A stretch of DNA of 64,000 bases from Parapedobacter sp. SGR-10. Its GTDB lineage: Bacteria; Bacteroidota; Bacteroidia; Sphingobacteriales; Sphingobacteriaceae. The notes under the pieces were generated by a model that was given only the letters and a program-made list of their open reading frames with translations, was not told where the DNA came from and ran no database searches. Shown here piece after piece: positions 43,186 through 50,443 of this stretch (positions are counted from its first letter, which is position 1; the number at the start of each line of letters is the position of its first letter). Where the stretch lies: positions 1-64,000 of the forward strand of contig NZ_JAAJTJ010000018.1 in the NCBI RefSeq assembly GCF_011030405.1, written 5' to 3'. The position numbers and the translations under genes were made by a program.

Positions 43186-44067
43186 ATGATAAAATCACGT
43201 TTTATAGGATATGCACTTGTCTTGGGAATAATGGTCAGTAGCTGTGGTATAAGTAAAAAGAAATACCTGGCGTTAGAAACCGAGCACAAGGATTTGGCAG
43301 AACTGTACCAAAAAGGACAGATGGATCTGGCTGAGAGCCGGGCAAAGATCAAAAGTCTGGAAGACCAGTTGGAGCATGAACGAAAGAATAATGCCGCGCT
43401 GAAAGAAGCTTATGCCCGTTTGCAGGGATCATTGGACAAGAGTATCGCCCAAAATTCACAAGGAAATGTCAACATTTCCAAATTAGTGGATGAGATCAAT
43501 GCTTCCAATAAATATATACAGCATTTGGTCAATACCAAGAACAAAAGTGATTCGCTCAATATGGTCTTGACGAATCGATTGACCAGGTCATTGAGTAGAG
43601 AAGAGATGAAAGATGTAGATGTACAAGTACTCAAAGGTGTAGTGTACATCTCTTTGTCGGACAATATGTTGTATAAATCCGGCAGCTACGAGATTTCGGA
43701 ACAGGCAGGAGAGACGTTGAGCAAGATCGCAAAGATTATCACGGACTACAAAGACTACGAAGTGCTGATCGAGGGTAATACGGATACCGATCCGATTTCG
43801 AAACCCAATATTCGCAACAATTGGGATCTCAGTGTGTTGCGGGCTTCTTCAGTCGTGCAGGCTTTGCAAAACAATTATGGTGTGGATCCGAAGCGTCTGA
43901 CTGCTGGAGGCCGTGGAGAATACAACCCGATAGCGGACAATACCACGAATGCAGGAAAGACCCGCAACAGACGTACACAGATCATCATTACACCGAAGCT
44001 GGATCAGTTTATGGAATTGATCGACAAAGCACCGGAAACGGATTCGGTTCCTTCGGATATGGAATAA
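43186..44067 (+). CDS. OmpA-family lipoprotein
   Basis: 293 residues from ATG 43186, chosen because a strong AGGAGG ribosome-binding site lies at 43178-43183, rare in this phylum. The lipoprotein signal ends VMVSSC. A long coiled coil at about 25-125 (ETEHKDLAELYQKGQMDLAE, KSLEDQLEHERKNNAA) leads to a C-terminal OmpA domain at about 165-280 (LIEGNTDTDPIS, GGRGEYNPIADNT, KTRNRRTQIIITP), which binds peptidoglycan. It probably tethers the outer membrane to the wall. The Asp/Arg residues that grip diaminopimelate are present. Confidence 0.92.
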   Translation: MIKSRFIGYALVLGIMVSSCGISKKKYLALETEHKDLAELYQKGQMDLAESRAKIKSLEDQLEHERKNNAALKEAYARLQGSLDKSIAQNSQGNVNISKLVDEINASNKYIQHLVNTKNKSDSLNMVLTNRLTRSLSREEMKDVDVQVLKGVVYISLSDNMLYKSGSYEISEQAGETLSKIAKIITDYKDYEVLIEGNTDTDPISKPNIRNNWDLSVLRASSVVQALQNNYGVDPKRLTAGGRGEYNPIADNTTNAGKTRNRRTQIIITPKLDQFMELIDKAPETDSVPSDME

Positions 44068-44092
44068 ATTGTCCTGTATGACGATTTTCAAG

Positions 44093-44137
44093 AGCCGTTC
44101 TCTTCACGATTTATGGAGAAGAATGGCTTTTGTTTTT
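44093..44137 (+). terminator. Terminator after the OmpA-like gene
   Basis: Stem AGCCGTTCTCTTC against GAGAAGAATGGCT (one mismatch), 10-nt loop, followed by a T-rich run. Confidence 0.85.
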
Positions 44138-44190
44138 TCTTTATAAGGTCATCTTATGATTTGGCACGATTGTTATTCTAACTGCGTACG

Positions 44191-44925
44191 ATGAAACATC
44201 CGATAAAATATGTGTTAGCAGTGCTGCCATGGATAGTGCTGTTTTCTTCCTGTTCTTCCATCTATATGCCCAATGTACCGGCTACACCTATGTTGAAGGA
44301 TATAGGCGATGGGTATATAGCCGCCCATGTCAATCCTAAGGGAAACATCAGTGGCTCTATAGCCGTAGCCGCCACCAATCATGTCGCTATCCTGGGCAAT
44401 GGCTCCTATGTGGATCATGGAGAGAAGTCGAATACTCACTTCAATCAATGGTTATTGGAAGGAGGGTTAGGTTATTTTACCAAAATAGGCAAGGAAAAGC
44501 GCCAAGTGCTCGAACTTTACGGTGGTTATGGTGTGGGGGCAACCTCTGAAGCGGATAAGCGTGCTACCGTACATGGATACGAAGCCGTGGAAAGCAGGGA
44601 GATGGATTTCAATAAAATTTTTGTACAAATCAATTATTCTTCCACACGTAAGCAAAAAATCAATATATTCGGGAACAAAAGAGAATTGAACTATGGCACG
44701 GCCATCCGTCTAAGTAGAATAGCGATGGATCGTTTTCAGATAGATGAGATAGACAGCCCCACAGAGGAAAATTTTTTTGTAGAACCGGTATTCTATACCC
44801 GCATGAGCCTAACGAAAGGTTTACAATTGCAATATACGAACGGGTTTAATATAGGGTTGAACAACAACGAATATCTCAAGGCCGGAAATGCTGTGTTTAC
44901 CTTGGGTATAGTGTATAATTTTTAA
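44191..44925 (+). CDS. Putative outer-membrane lipoprotein, unknown function
   Basis: 244 residues. The signal peptide is lipoprotein-like (VLPWIVLFSSC, Cys21). The rest alternates short beta-strands and turns (GSIAVAATNHVAILGNGSYV; LEGGLGYFTKIGKEKRQVLE; QLQYTNGFNIGLNNNEYL) and ends in an aromatic residue (GIVYNF), so it may form a small beta-barrel or a barrel-like sandwich at the outer membrane. No named family is recognised. A palindromic element begins at its stop codon and separates it from the next lipoprotein gene. Confidence 0.75.
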   Translation: MKHPIKYVLAVLPWIVLFSSCSSIYMPNVPATPMLKDIGDGYIAAHVNPKGNISGSIAVAATNHVAILGNGSYVDHGEKSNTHFNQWLLEGGLGYFTKIGKEKRQVLELYGGYGVGATSEADKRATVHGYEAVESREMDFNKIFVQINYSSTRKQKINIFGNKRELNYGTAIRLSRIAMDRFQIDEIDSPTEENFFVEPVFYTRMSLTKGLQLQYTNGFNIGLNNNEYLKAGNAVFTLGIVYNF

Positions 44926-45036
44926 AATAAAGTGATGATGGTTATGGTAGTTACGGATGTTATGAAAGTGACGAAGGCTCATGGCCTCTATAATCACTGT
45001 AACCTTTGTCACCATCATAACTTTAAAATAAAGTGA
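44921..45036. repeat. TTTAAAATAAAGTGA-flanked palindromic element, copy 2
   Basis: The exact 15-bp sequence TTTAAAATAAAGTGA occurs at 44921-44935 and 45022-45036, flanking an 86-bp imperfect palindrome. The left repeat overlaps the stop codon (44923-44925) of the preceding gene, as in copy 1. Confidence 0.85.
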
Positions 45037-45041
45037 TAAAC

Positions 45042-45653
45042 ATGAAAAAACAAATAATCTATTTATCCCTTCTGTGTATGGCTGTTTTTGCCTTTTCCGG
45101 CTGTGCAACCAATTATAAAGCACAGGTCAATGCCTTGGCAAAATGCAACTATACAGTTGAGTCATTGGATCAGGTCAAGGTAGCCGGACGGAATATTGAA
45201 TCGTTTGGAAGTACAGAAGGTGTTTCATTGGCGTCCTTGCCGGCTATTGCTTTTGCATTGCTACAACAGGATCTACCCCTTGAAGCCAATGTGAATCTGA
45301 AAGTGGCTAATCCTACTTCTACGAAAACATCGATCAACGAATTCAAATACATTATCGAAATACAGGGAAAACCACTTTTTGAAGGAGCTGTGCATGAAAA
45401 TATACATCTGGCTACCAATGAGAGCATTGTCGTACCTTTGTCTTTCAGGGCCAATATATTCGGTGTGGCTCAGGAAAAAGGGTTTGATAAGTTGTTGAAT
45501 GATATCCTGACCCGTAAGAGTGATGCCTTCCTGGCATTGAAGATAAAGCCTTCCGTCAAAATAGGAGGAAAGAATTACTATTATCCAGGGTATATTACCG
45601 TAGACAAGGATTTGGGCAAGAGTATCGGCAGAGAGCTTGAGAAGCGGATGTAA
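45042..45653 (+). CDS. LEA-type lipoprotein (NDR1/HIN1-like fold), unknown function
   Basis: 203 residues from ATG 45042; an upstream in-frame GTG lies in the repeat and is rejected. Lipoprotein signal MKKQIIYLSLLCMAVFAFSG then Cys21. The body has the beta-sandwich pattern of Late Embryogenesis Abundant group 2-like domains: LEANVNLKVANPTSTKTS, NEFKYIIEIQGKPLFEG and SIVVPLSFRANIFG. Bacterial members are periplasmic or envelope proteins of unknown role. It is followed by a REP-like element. Co-transcription with the previous gene across the palindromic element is possible. Confidence 0.75.
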   Translation: MKKQIIYLSLLCMAVFAFSGCATNYKAQVNALAKCNYTVESLDQVKVAGRNIESFGSTEGVSLASLPAIAFALLQQDLPLEANVNLKVANPTSTKTSINEFKYIIEIQGKPLFEGAVHENIHLATNESIVVPLSFRANIFGVAQEKGFDKLLNDILTRKSDAFLALKIKPSVKIGGKNYYYPGYITVDKDLGKSIGRELEKRM

Positions 45654-45681
45654 TAAGTTGTAAGTTTTTATTAAACCGCTG

Positions 45682-45739
45682 GCGCACGAATCCTTTCGTG
45701 TGCCCATAAATCTTTAGGTACACGAAAGGATTCGTGCAC
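45682..45739. repeat. REP-like palindromic element, copy 2
   Basis: Arms 45682-45703 and 45718-45739 pair over 22 bp with two mismatches around a 14-nt loop. The arm differs from copy 1 (10379-10434) by a single base. A GTGCACTAGC flank follows, also as in copy 1. Confidence 0.9.
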
Positions 45740-45841
45740 TAGCATGGGGAGATAGACAAAAGGATGTGACGAAGGTCTTAGTTTTATTCTATTAGTTTTT
45801 GTATATTAGCTTCAGACTGTTGCTAACTAAAAGAAGAAATT

Positions 45842-46270
45842 ATGAAAACCGTAAAGCACATCCTCCAGAAGAAATCGCCCGTTGTTTATTCTGTAAGCCG
45901 GAATACATCGGTTTTGGATGCCTTGCAGCTTATGATGGAAAAAAACATCAGTGCGTTGTTAATTGTCGAAAATGAAGACTTGATTGGTATTTTCACGGAG
46001 CGAGATTATGCCCGAAAGATCATCCTGCATGGCAAATCATCCAAAGACACACCCATACATGATGTCATGACACACAATCCCCATACAATCACGATAGCAG
46101 AAAAAATTGAAAATTGTATGGAACTGATGACCACCAATCATTTCAGGCATTTGCCGGTGGTAGAGGACAACAAGGTAATCGGTATGATATCTATAGGTGA
46201 CTTGGTAAAATATATTATCGAAGATCAAAAGCAGACTATCGATCATCTACAGAGCTATATCAATAGCTAG
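45842..46270 (+). CDS. Stand-alone CBS-domain protein
   Basis: 142 residues, cytoplasmic, two CBS motifs and nothing else: the first at about 8-60 (VYSVSRNTSVLDALQLMMEK, LLIVENEDLIGIFTERDYAR), the second at about 75-130 (MTHNPHTITIAEKIENCMEL, LPVVEDNKVIGMISIGDLV). CBS pairs bind adenosine nucleotides and act as energy sensors. The partner of such stand-alone proteins is generally unknown. It is convergent with the aminotransferase gene and shares its terminator. Confidence 0.92.
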   Translation: MKTVKHILQKKSPVVYSVSRNTSVLDALQLMMEKNISALLIVENEDLIGIFTERDYARKIILHGKSSKDTPIHDVMTHNPHTITIAEKIENCMELMTTNHFRHLPVVEDNKVIGMISIGDLVKYIIEDQKQTIDHLQSYINS

Positions 46271-46273
46271 AAG

Positions 46274-46321
46274 TTTCTTTTAGTCCAGGGTTTATGTTCA
46301 TAAACCCTGGACTAAAAGAAA
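46274..46321. terminator. Bidirectional terminator between the CBS gene and the aminotransferase gene
   Basis: A perfect stem of about 22 bp (core TTTTAGTCCAGGGTTTAT) with a 2-4 nt loop; A and T runs at both ends serve both convergent transcripts. Confidence 0.92.
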
Positions 46322-46324
46322 TAC

Positions 46325-47530
46325 TTAACTTAAGTTGCCCAAAGCCTCTTTCATGCGTCTCAGTGCTTCTTTCAGATTTTCGTCCGAAGCAGCGTAAGAC
46401 AGGCGGATATAGTTATTGTTTCCGAAGGAGTCACCTCCTACAGTAGCAATGTGCCCATAGTTCAATAGATACAATGCCAGATCTGCGGAATTTTTGATCT
46501 CGTTGCCTTCCGGATCTTTTTTGCCGAAGAAGGAGCTGATCTCGGGGAAGAAATAGAAGGCCCCTTCGGGAAGATTGGTTTTCACGCCCGGTATCTCATT
46601 CAACAGTCCATAGACCAATTGACGACGACGCGCAAACGCTTCCTTCATCTCGTACACACTTTCCAATCCTTGTTCGTAGGCTGTAATGCCGGCGCGTTGT
46701 GCGATAGAACATGTTCCGGATGTAGTTTGTCCTTGTAGCTTATCGTTGGCTGCTGCTATTTCCTTGTTGGCCGCAATATACCCTAATCGCCATCCTGTCA
46801 TCGCAAAAGCTTTTGAAAATCCATTGACAATGATGACCCGGTCTTTGATGCTTGGGAACTGTGCAATGGATTCATGCTTGTCCACAAAATTGATATGTTC
46901 GTAGATCTCATCCGAAAGGATAAAGATATTGGGGTGTTTTTCGAATACGCTGACCAAAGCGGCCAATTCCTCTTTGCTGTATACTGATCCTGTCGGGTTA
47001 CAAGGTGAGGAAAACATGAAAAGCTTGGTCTTCGGTGTGATGGCTGCTTCAAGTTGTTCGGCAGTAATCTTAAAGTTGCTCTCGATATCTGTATCTATAA
47101 ATACAGATTTGCCTTCTGCCAATGTGACCATCTCGGAATAGGATACCCAATATGGGGTAGGAATGATGACCTCATCGCCCGGATTGATCAGTGTCAGGAT
47201 GACATTGGACAGAGATTGTTTGGCTCCCGTCGAAACCACGATTTGAGAAATGTCATAATCGAGGTTGTTTTCGTTTTTGAGTTTGTTGACGATAGCTTGA
47301 CGCAGGTCGGGGTATCCCGGAACCGGAGAATAGCGGGTATAGTTCTCGTCCAAAGCCTTTTTTGCAGCTTCCTTGACGTGATCCGGCGTGTTGAAGTCGG
47401 GTTCACCTACACTTAGACTGATGACGTTGATGCCTTTGGCAGCCAGCTCACGACCTAATTTGGTCATTTTTAAAGTCGCTGACTCGGATAGATTATTGAT
47501 CCTGTTGGATAAAAAAGATGTTGTGCTCAT
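46325..47530 (-). CDS. aspC: Aspartate aminotransferase (class I/II PLP enzyme)
   Basis: 401 residues, cytoplasmic. It transfers the amino group of aspartate to 2-oxoglutarate with pyridoxal phosphate. Subgroup I-gamma features: GEPDFNTPDHVKEAA near 43, STGAKQSLSNV, PTPYWVSYSEMV, SSPCNPTGSVYSKEEL, SDEIYEHI and the PLP lysine K240 in NGFSKAFAMTGWRLGY. The usual Arg for the alpha-carboxylate is in the C-terminal NNYIRLSYAASDE. A -7 element lies 8 bp before the ATG, so the messenger leader must be very short. Substrate preference among dicarboxylic and aromatic amino acids is uncertain. Confidence 0.93.
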   Translation of the reverse strand: MSTTSFLSNRINNLSESATLKMTKLGRELAAKGINVISLSVGEPDFNTPDHVKEAAKKALDENYTRYSPVPGYPDLRQAIVNKLKNENNLDYDISQIVVSTGAKQSLSNVILTLINPGDEVIIPTPYWVSYSEMVTLAEGKSVFIDTDIESNFKITAEQLEAAITPKTKLFMFSSPCNPTGSVYSKEELAALVSVFEKHPNIFILSDEIYEHINFVDKHESIAQFPSIKDRVIIVNGFSKAFAMTGWRLGYIAANKEIAAANDKLQGQTTSGTCSIAQRAGITAYEQGLESVYEMKEAFARRRQLVYGLLNEIPGVKTNLPEGAFYFFPEISSFFGKKDPEGNEIKNSADLALYLLNYGHIATVGGDSFGNNNYIRLSYAASDENLKEALRRMKEALGNLS

Positions 47531-47537
47531 GGTACTG

Positions 47538-47545
47538 CAAATATA
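47538..47545 (-). promoter_or_regulatory. Candidate -7 element for the aminotransferase gene
   Basis: Read on the minus strand it is TATATTTG, only 7 bp from the ATG. No convincing -33 box. If used, the transcript is almost leaderless. Confidence 0.4.
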
Positions 47546-47672
47546 TGTATTAACTTTAGAGCCTGTTTAAAATTTATTTAATAATTTTTGGTAATTATGC
47601 AAATTAATAGATGTGAGCGATATGCTCTCGTCAACGTAAGATATACGCTTTTATACCGGTTATGTATGGTTT

Positions 47673-48641
47673 ATGAAATTTGACGGTTTTATTGTCGCTC
47701 TACTGATAAGTATTGCGATTGCTTATTTCTTTCCTCAAGGGGTGGAATATCGTGATGGGCAATGGATGGCGCTATTAACTGGGGTGGGTGTGTCTTTGAT
47801 CTTCTTTTTTTACGGATTGAAGCTGAGCTTTTCGGCAATCAAGTCAGGACTGCGCAACTGGAAATTGCACCTTGTTGTACAAAGTGCTACTTTCGTGCTG
47901 TTTCCGTTGATTTTATTGCCTTTTCGTCCGTTTTTAGCAAATGTGGAGCAAGAACATTATTGGTTGTCATTTTTCTTTCTGGCGGCTTTGCCATCGACTG
48001 TCTCCTCGTCTGTGGTTATGGTATCTATTGCACGGGGGAATGTGCCCGCAGCTATTTTCAACGCCAGTATTTCGGGTTTGATCGGTGTTGTGGTGACCCC
48101 GCTTTGGATGGGGCTATTTCTGGATTTCCATACCGATCATGTGTTTGCGGATGTGTATTGGGGGTTGATCCGTGAAATTATCCTCCCGGTTATCCTGGGT
48201 CTGTGGCTACAGCGGTATTTTGGGATGTGGGCCAATAGGCACAGCAAATCACTTTCTTTGTTTGACAAGACGGTCATTCTCCTGATTGTTTACAGTAGTT
48301 TTGCTGAATCGTTTACGAGTGGGGTGTTTGAAGAGGTGAGTAGGGTTTATCTGGTTTGGGTTTTGGTAGGGGTTGTTGTCTTCTTTGCTGTCGTGTACGT
48401 ATTGCTCTGGATGCTGGTAAAGTATGTTTTTCGATTTACACTGGCTGATCAGATCACGGCCATATTTTGTGGCTCCAAAAAATCGTTGACCCACGGAAGT
48501 GTGTTCGGTAAGTTTTTGTTTGTGAATAATCCGTTGGCAGGATTGTATTTTTTACCTATTATGCTATTTCATGCTTTCCAGATTTTTGTTGTGACGATTA
48601 TTGCTCAATATTATCATACTAAAGAGGGATTGAAAGAGTAA
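47673..48641 (+). CDS. Bile acid:sodium symporter-like (SBF_like) membrane transporter
   Basis: 322 residues with about 9-10 membrane helices. YFFPQGVEYRDGQWMALLTG, FFFYGLKLSFSAIKSGLRNW, LPSTVSSSVVMVSIARGN, FNASISGLIGVVVTPLWMGL and FCGSKKSLTHGSVFGKFLF are typical of the SBF_like/YfeH group. The family is related to sodium-dependent bile acid and arsenite transporters, but its substrate in most bacteria is unknown. The gene stands alone, divergent from the aminotransferase gene. Confidence 0.88.
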   Translation: MKFDGFIVALLISIAIAYFFPQGVEYRDGQWMALLTGVGVSLIFFFYGLKLSFSAIKSGLRNWKLHLVVQSATFVLFPLILLPFRPFLANVEQEHYWLSFFFLAALPSTVSSSVVMVSIARGNVPAAIFNASISGLIGVVVTPLWMGLFLDFHTDHVFADVYWGLIREIILPVILGLWLQRYFGMWANRHSKSLSLFDKTVILLIVYSSFAESFTSGVFEEVSRVYLVWVLVGVVVFFAVVYVLLWMLVKYVFRFTLADQITAIFCGSKKSLTHGSVFGKFLFVNNPLAGLYFLPIMLFHAFQIFVVTIIAQYYHTKEGLKE

Positions 48642-48713
48642 ATAATACTCCCGTACTTGGGGTTCTTACACCAGCACAGGGTATATGCAACAGACTTGAG
48701 TAAGCGTGATGAA

Positions 48714-48746
48714 GGCTTCGAAAGGTTTAAAAACTTCCGAAGCTCC
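48714..48746. repeat. CTTCGAAAG-type hairpin element, copy 1
   Basis: GGCTTCGAAAGGTTT faces AAACTTCCGAAGCTCC, an imperfect stem of about 14 bp. A similar hairpin is at 49793-49821; the two flank the Na/Pi-type transporter gene. Confidence 0.6.
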
Positions 48747-48801
48747 TATATAAATAGGATTATCGGGAAGAATTGATATTTTTGTCGTTTAACCTGTTTT
48801 G

Positions 48802-49743
48802 ATGGAGAATATAGAGACGTTGATCGTTATTGTTTCTGCCATTACTTTATTTATCTACGGACTTCAGAGTTTTAGCAGAGAAATAGAGAATTTTGGGGAA
48901 GAGCGGCTTTCCAAGTGGATTGGTAAGTTGACGAAATGGAGCGTGGGGAGTTTTGCTTTGGGAGCTGTTGTGACCGGAATCATTCAGTCCAGTACATTTG
49001 TCTCTTCTTTGACGGTCTCGTTGGTCAACTCCGGTGTGATCTCCTTTCGAGACAGTTTATTGATATTGCTCGGAACAAATGTAGGAACGACTTCTACGGC
49101 TTGGATTGTATCGATTCAATCTTCTTTTTTAGGGCCATTTATCATTGTGCTGGGAACATTGATCAGTATGATTCCTGGTCGTGTAGCCGTCGCTGGTAAG
49201 TCGATTTTCTATTTTGGATTTATATTCTTTGCGTTGTCATTGATTTCTGATGCCATGCAACCTATCAAAGATGATCCTATTCTGGTAGAGGTACTTTCTA
49301 AGGCTAGTAATCCGTTGCTAGGTATTCTTTATGGCATTATCATCACAGTCATCATTCAGTCAAGTTCGGTCGTGGTGGGCTTGGTCATTGTGTTGATTAG
49401 TCAGGGAACTATTGATCTATCCATAGCTATTCCTATTGTTGTAGGCGCAAATATCGGGACGACTTCAACGGCTCTATTGGTCAGTTTCAAAATGACACCT
49501 ATATCTAGGTTGGTTGCCTTGTCGGCTTCGTTGTTTAATGTGATAGGGGTGCTGTTGATGTTTCCTTTTTTTGATATCTTGGAACATATCGCGATAAATT
49601 TTTCCGAGATACCTTCTCTGCAAGTGGCTATGGCTTTTACGATTTCAAATACCTTTACATCAATCTTCTTTTTTGTATTCCTGACTCCTACCGTGAGGTT
49701 GTTGCAAAAGCATCGATGGTATAGGGAGGGAGTGAGAGAATAA
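48802..49743 (+). CDS. Na/Pi-cotransporter-family membrane protein
   Basis: 313 residues from ATG 48802 (an earlier in-frame TTG is less likely). Two inverted Na_Pi_cotrans repeats: ALGAVVTGIIQSSTFVSSLT with GTNVGTTSTAW, and IIITVIIQSSSVVVGLVIV with GANIGTTSTALLV. The paired QSS motifs form the transport site in this family (NptA/YjbB and SLC34). The PhoU-like C-terminal domain of many bacterial members is absent. It probably carries phosphate with sodium; the direction is unknown. Confidence 0.9.
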   Translation: MENIETLIVIVSAITLFIYGLQSFSREIENFGEERLSKWIGKLTKWSVGSFALGAVVTGIIQSSTFVSSLTVSLVNSGVISFRDSLLILLGTNVGTTSTAWIVSIQSSFLGPFIIVLGTLISMIPGRVAVAGKSIFYFGFIFFALSLISDAMQPIKDDPILVEVLSKASNPLLGILYGIIITVIIQSSSVVVGLVIVLISQGTIDLSIAIPIVVGANIGTTSTALLVSFKMTPISRLVALSASLFNVIGVLLMFPFFDILEHIAINFSEIPSLQVAMAFTISNTFTSIFFFVFLTPTVRLLQKHRWYREGVRE

Positions 49744-49792
49744 GCTCCCAAATCTTAAATAGGCACGGACAAGATGCTCACGTCAGCTATAG

Positions 49793-49821
49793 GGCTTTCG
49801 AAAATTTTAAAACTTCGGATA
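49793..49821. repeat. CTTTCGAAA-type hairpin element, copy 2
   Basis: GGGCTTTCGAAAATTTTAAA is followed by ACTTCGGAT, a degenerate relative of 48714-48746, between the Na/Pi-type gene and dgkA. Confidence 0.45.
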
Positions 49822-49831
49822 TTTAGGGGAT

Positions 49832-50200
49832 TTAAATGATTTTTGGTAAAAAAATAAGCAAGCCTACCACAAGTGCTATAATTGAAGCTATCAATACAGC
49901 CGATGCAGATATATCTTTGATTATCTTTATTTTATCATTTTTGTCCGGATGAATGAAATCAGCAATATGTTCTATGGCTGAATTGATGATTTCTGATGCG
50001 ATGACGAAACCAATAGCTATGACCAGAAACAACCATTCCTGTACATTAATGTGTAGGATCAGCCCAAATACGATGACGAAGAATGCTATCCCAAAATGGA
50101 TTCTGGCATTGTGTTCTTCCCGCAATACAGTTTTTAATCCTTCCAGGGCAAATTTGAAACTCCTTAATCTTTTGGCGATGGAAAATTTTCGATCTTTCAT
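49832..50200 (-). CDS. dgkA: Diacylglycerol kinase family protein
   Basis: 122 residues from ATG 50200 (MKDRKFSIAKRLRSF). The frame is open further up, but that part is translated repeat sequence. Integral membrane protein with three helices. The DgkA-type core FALEGLKTVLREEHNARIHF, then FVIASEIINSAIEHIADFIHPD, matches the conserved ExxNTAIE-like signature, here SEIINSAIE. It phosphorylates diacylglycerol or undecaprenol for lipid recycling; Gram-positive and Bacteroidetes members often prefer undecaprenol. rpoN lies upstream on the same strand, with a palindromic element between. Confidence 0.93.
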   Translation of the reverse strand: MKDRKFSIAKRLRSFKFALEGLKTVLREEHNARIHFGIAFFVIVFGLILHINVQEWLFLVIAIGFVIASEIINSAIEHIADFIHPDKNDKIKIIKDISASAVLIASIIALVVGLLIFLPKII

Positions 50201-50232
50201 GTTCCGCTGTAATGAAATGTTTTCTAGCTGAG

Positions 50233-50359
50233 GGTGTCTAAAAAGTCCTGAATTCCAGTTTGTCATCCTGAGCATACCAAAGTATCTCATTCATAGTGAA
50301 TGTTTTTACTAAAATGAGATGTATTCGAGTTCGCTCAATATGACGACTTTTTAGACACC
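50233..50359. repeat. Nested palindromic element with perfect 15-bp terminal inverted repeats
   Basis: GGTGTCTAAAAAGTC (50233-50247) and its exact complement (50345-50359) enclose a GTCATCCTGAGC...CTCAATATGAC element (50262-50344) of the same family as 14796-14874 and 57802-57872. It lies between rpoN and dgkA. Confidence 0.85.
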
Positions 50360-50375
50360 TCCCGAAATAGGCGGT

Positions 50376-50403
50376 CACAAGGATAGCTTCGCTTAACCTT
50401 GTG
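50376..50403. terminator. Hairpin downstream of rpoN
   Basis: CACAAGG and CCTTGTG arms enclose a GCTTCGC-containing core, 41 bp after the rpoN stop on the minus strand. No T-run. The rest of the 243-bp rpoN-dgkA space holds only the nested repeat. Confidence 0.4.
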
Positions 50404-50443
50404 CCAGTGAACTGATAAGAGACCAGAGCGCCAGCGATCAACC

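Noticed and set aside
44921..45036. Insertion sequence at the TTTAAAATAAAGTGA element
   Set aside because: No transposase frame fits in 116 bp; it is listed as a non-autonomous palindromic repeat instead.
50238..50441. Minus-strand frame of 67 codons between rpoN and dgkA
   Set aside because: It begins at a TTG and runs through the nested repeat; no family resemblance, so it is treated as non-coding.
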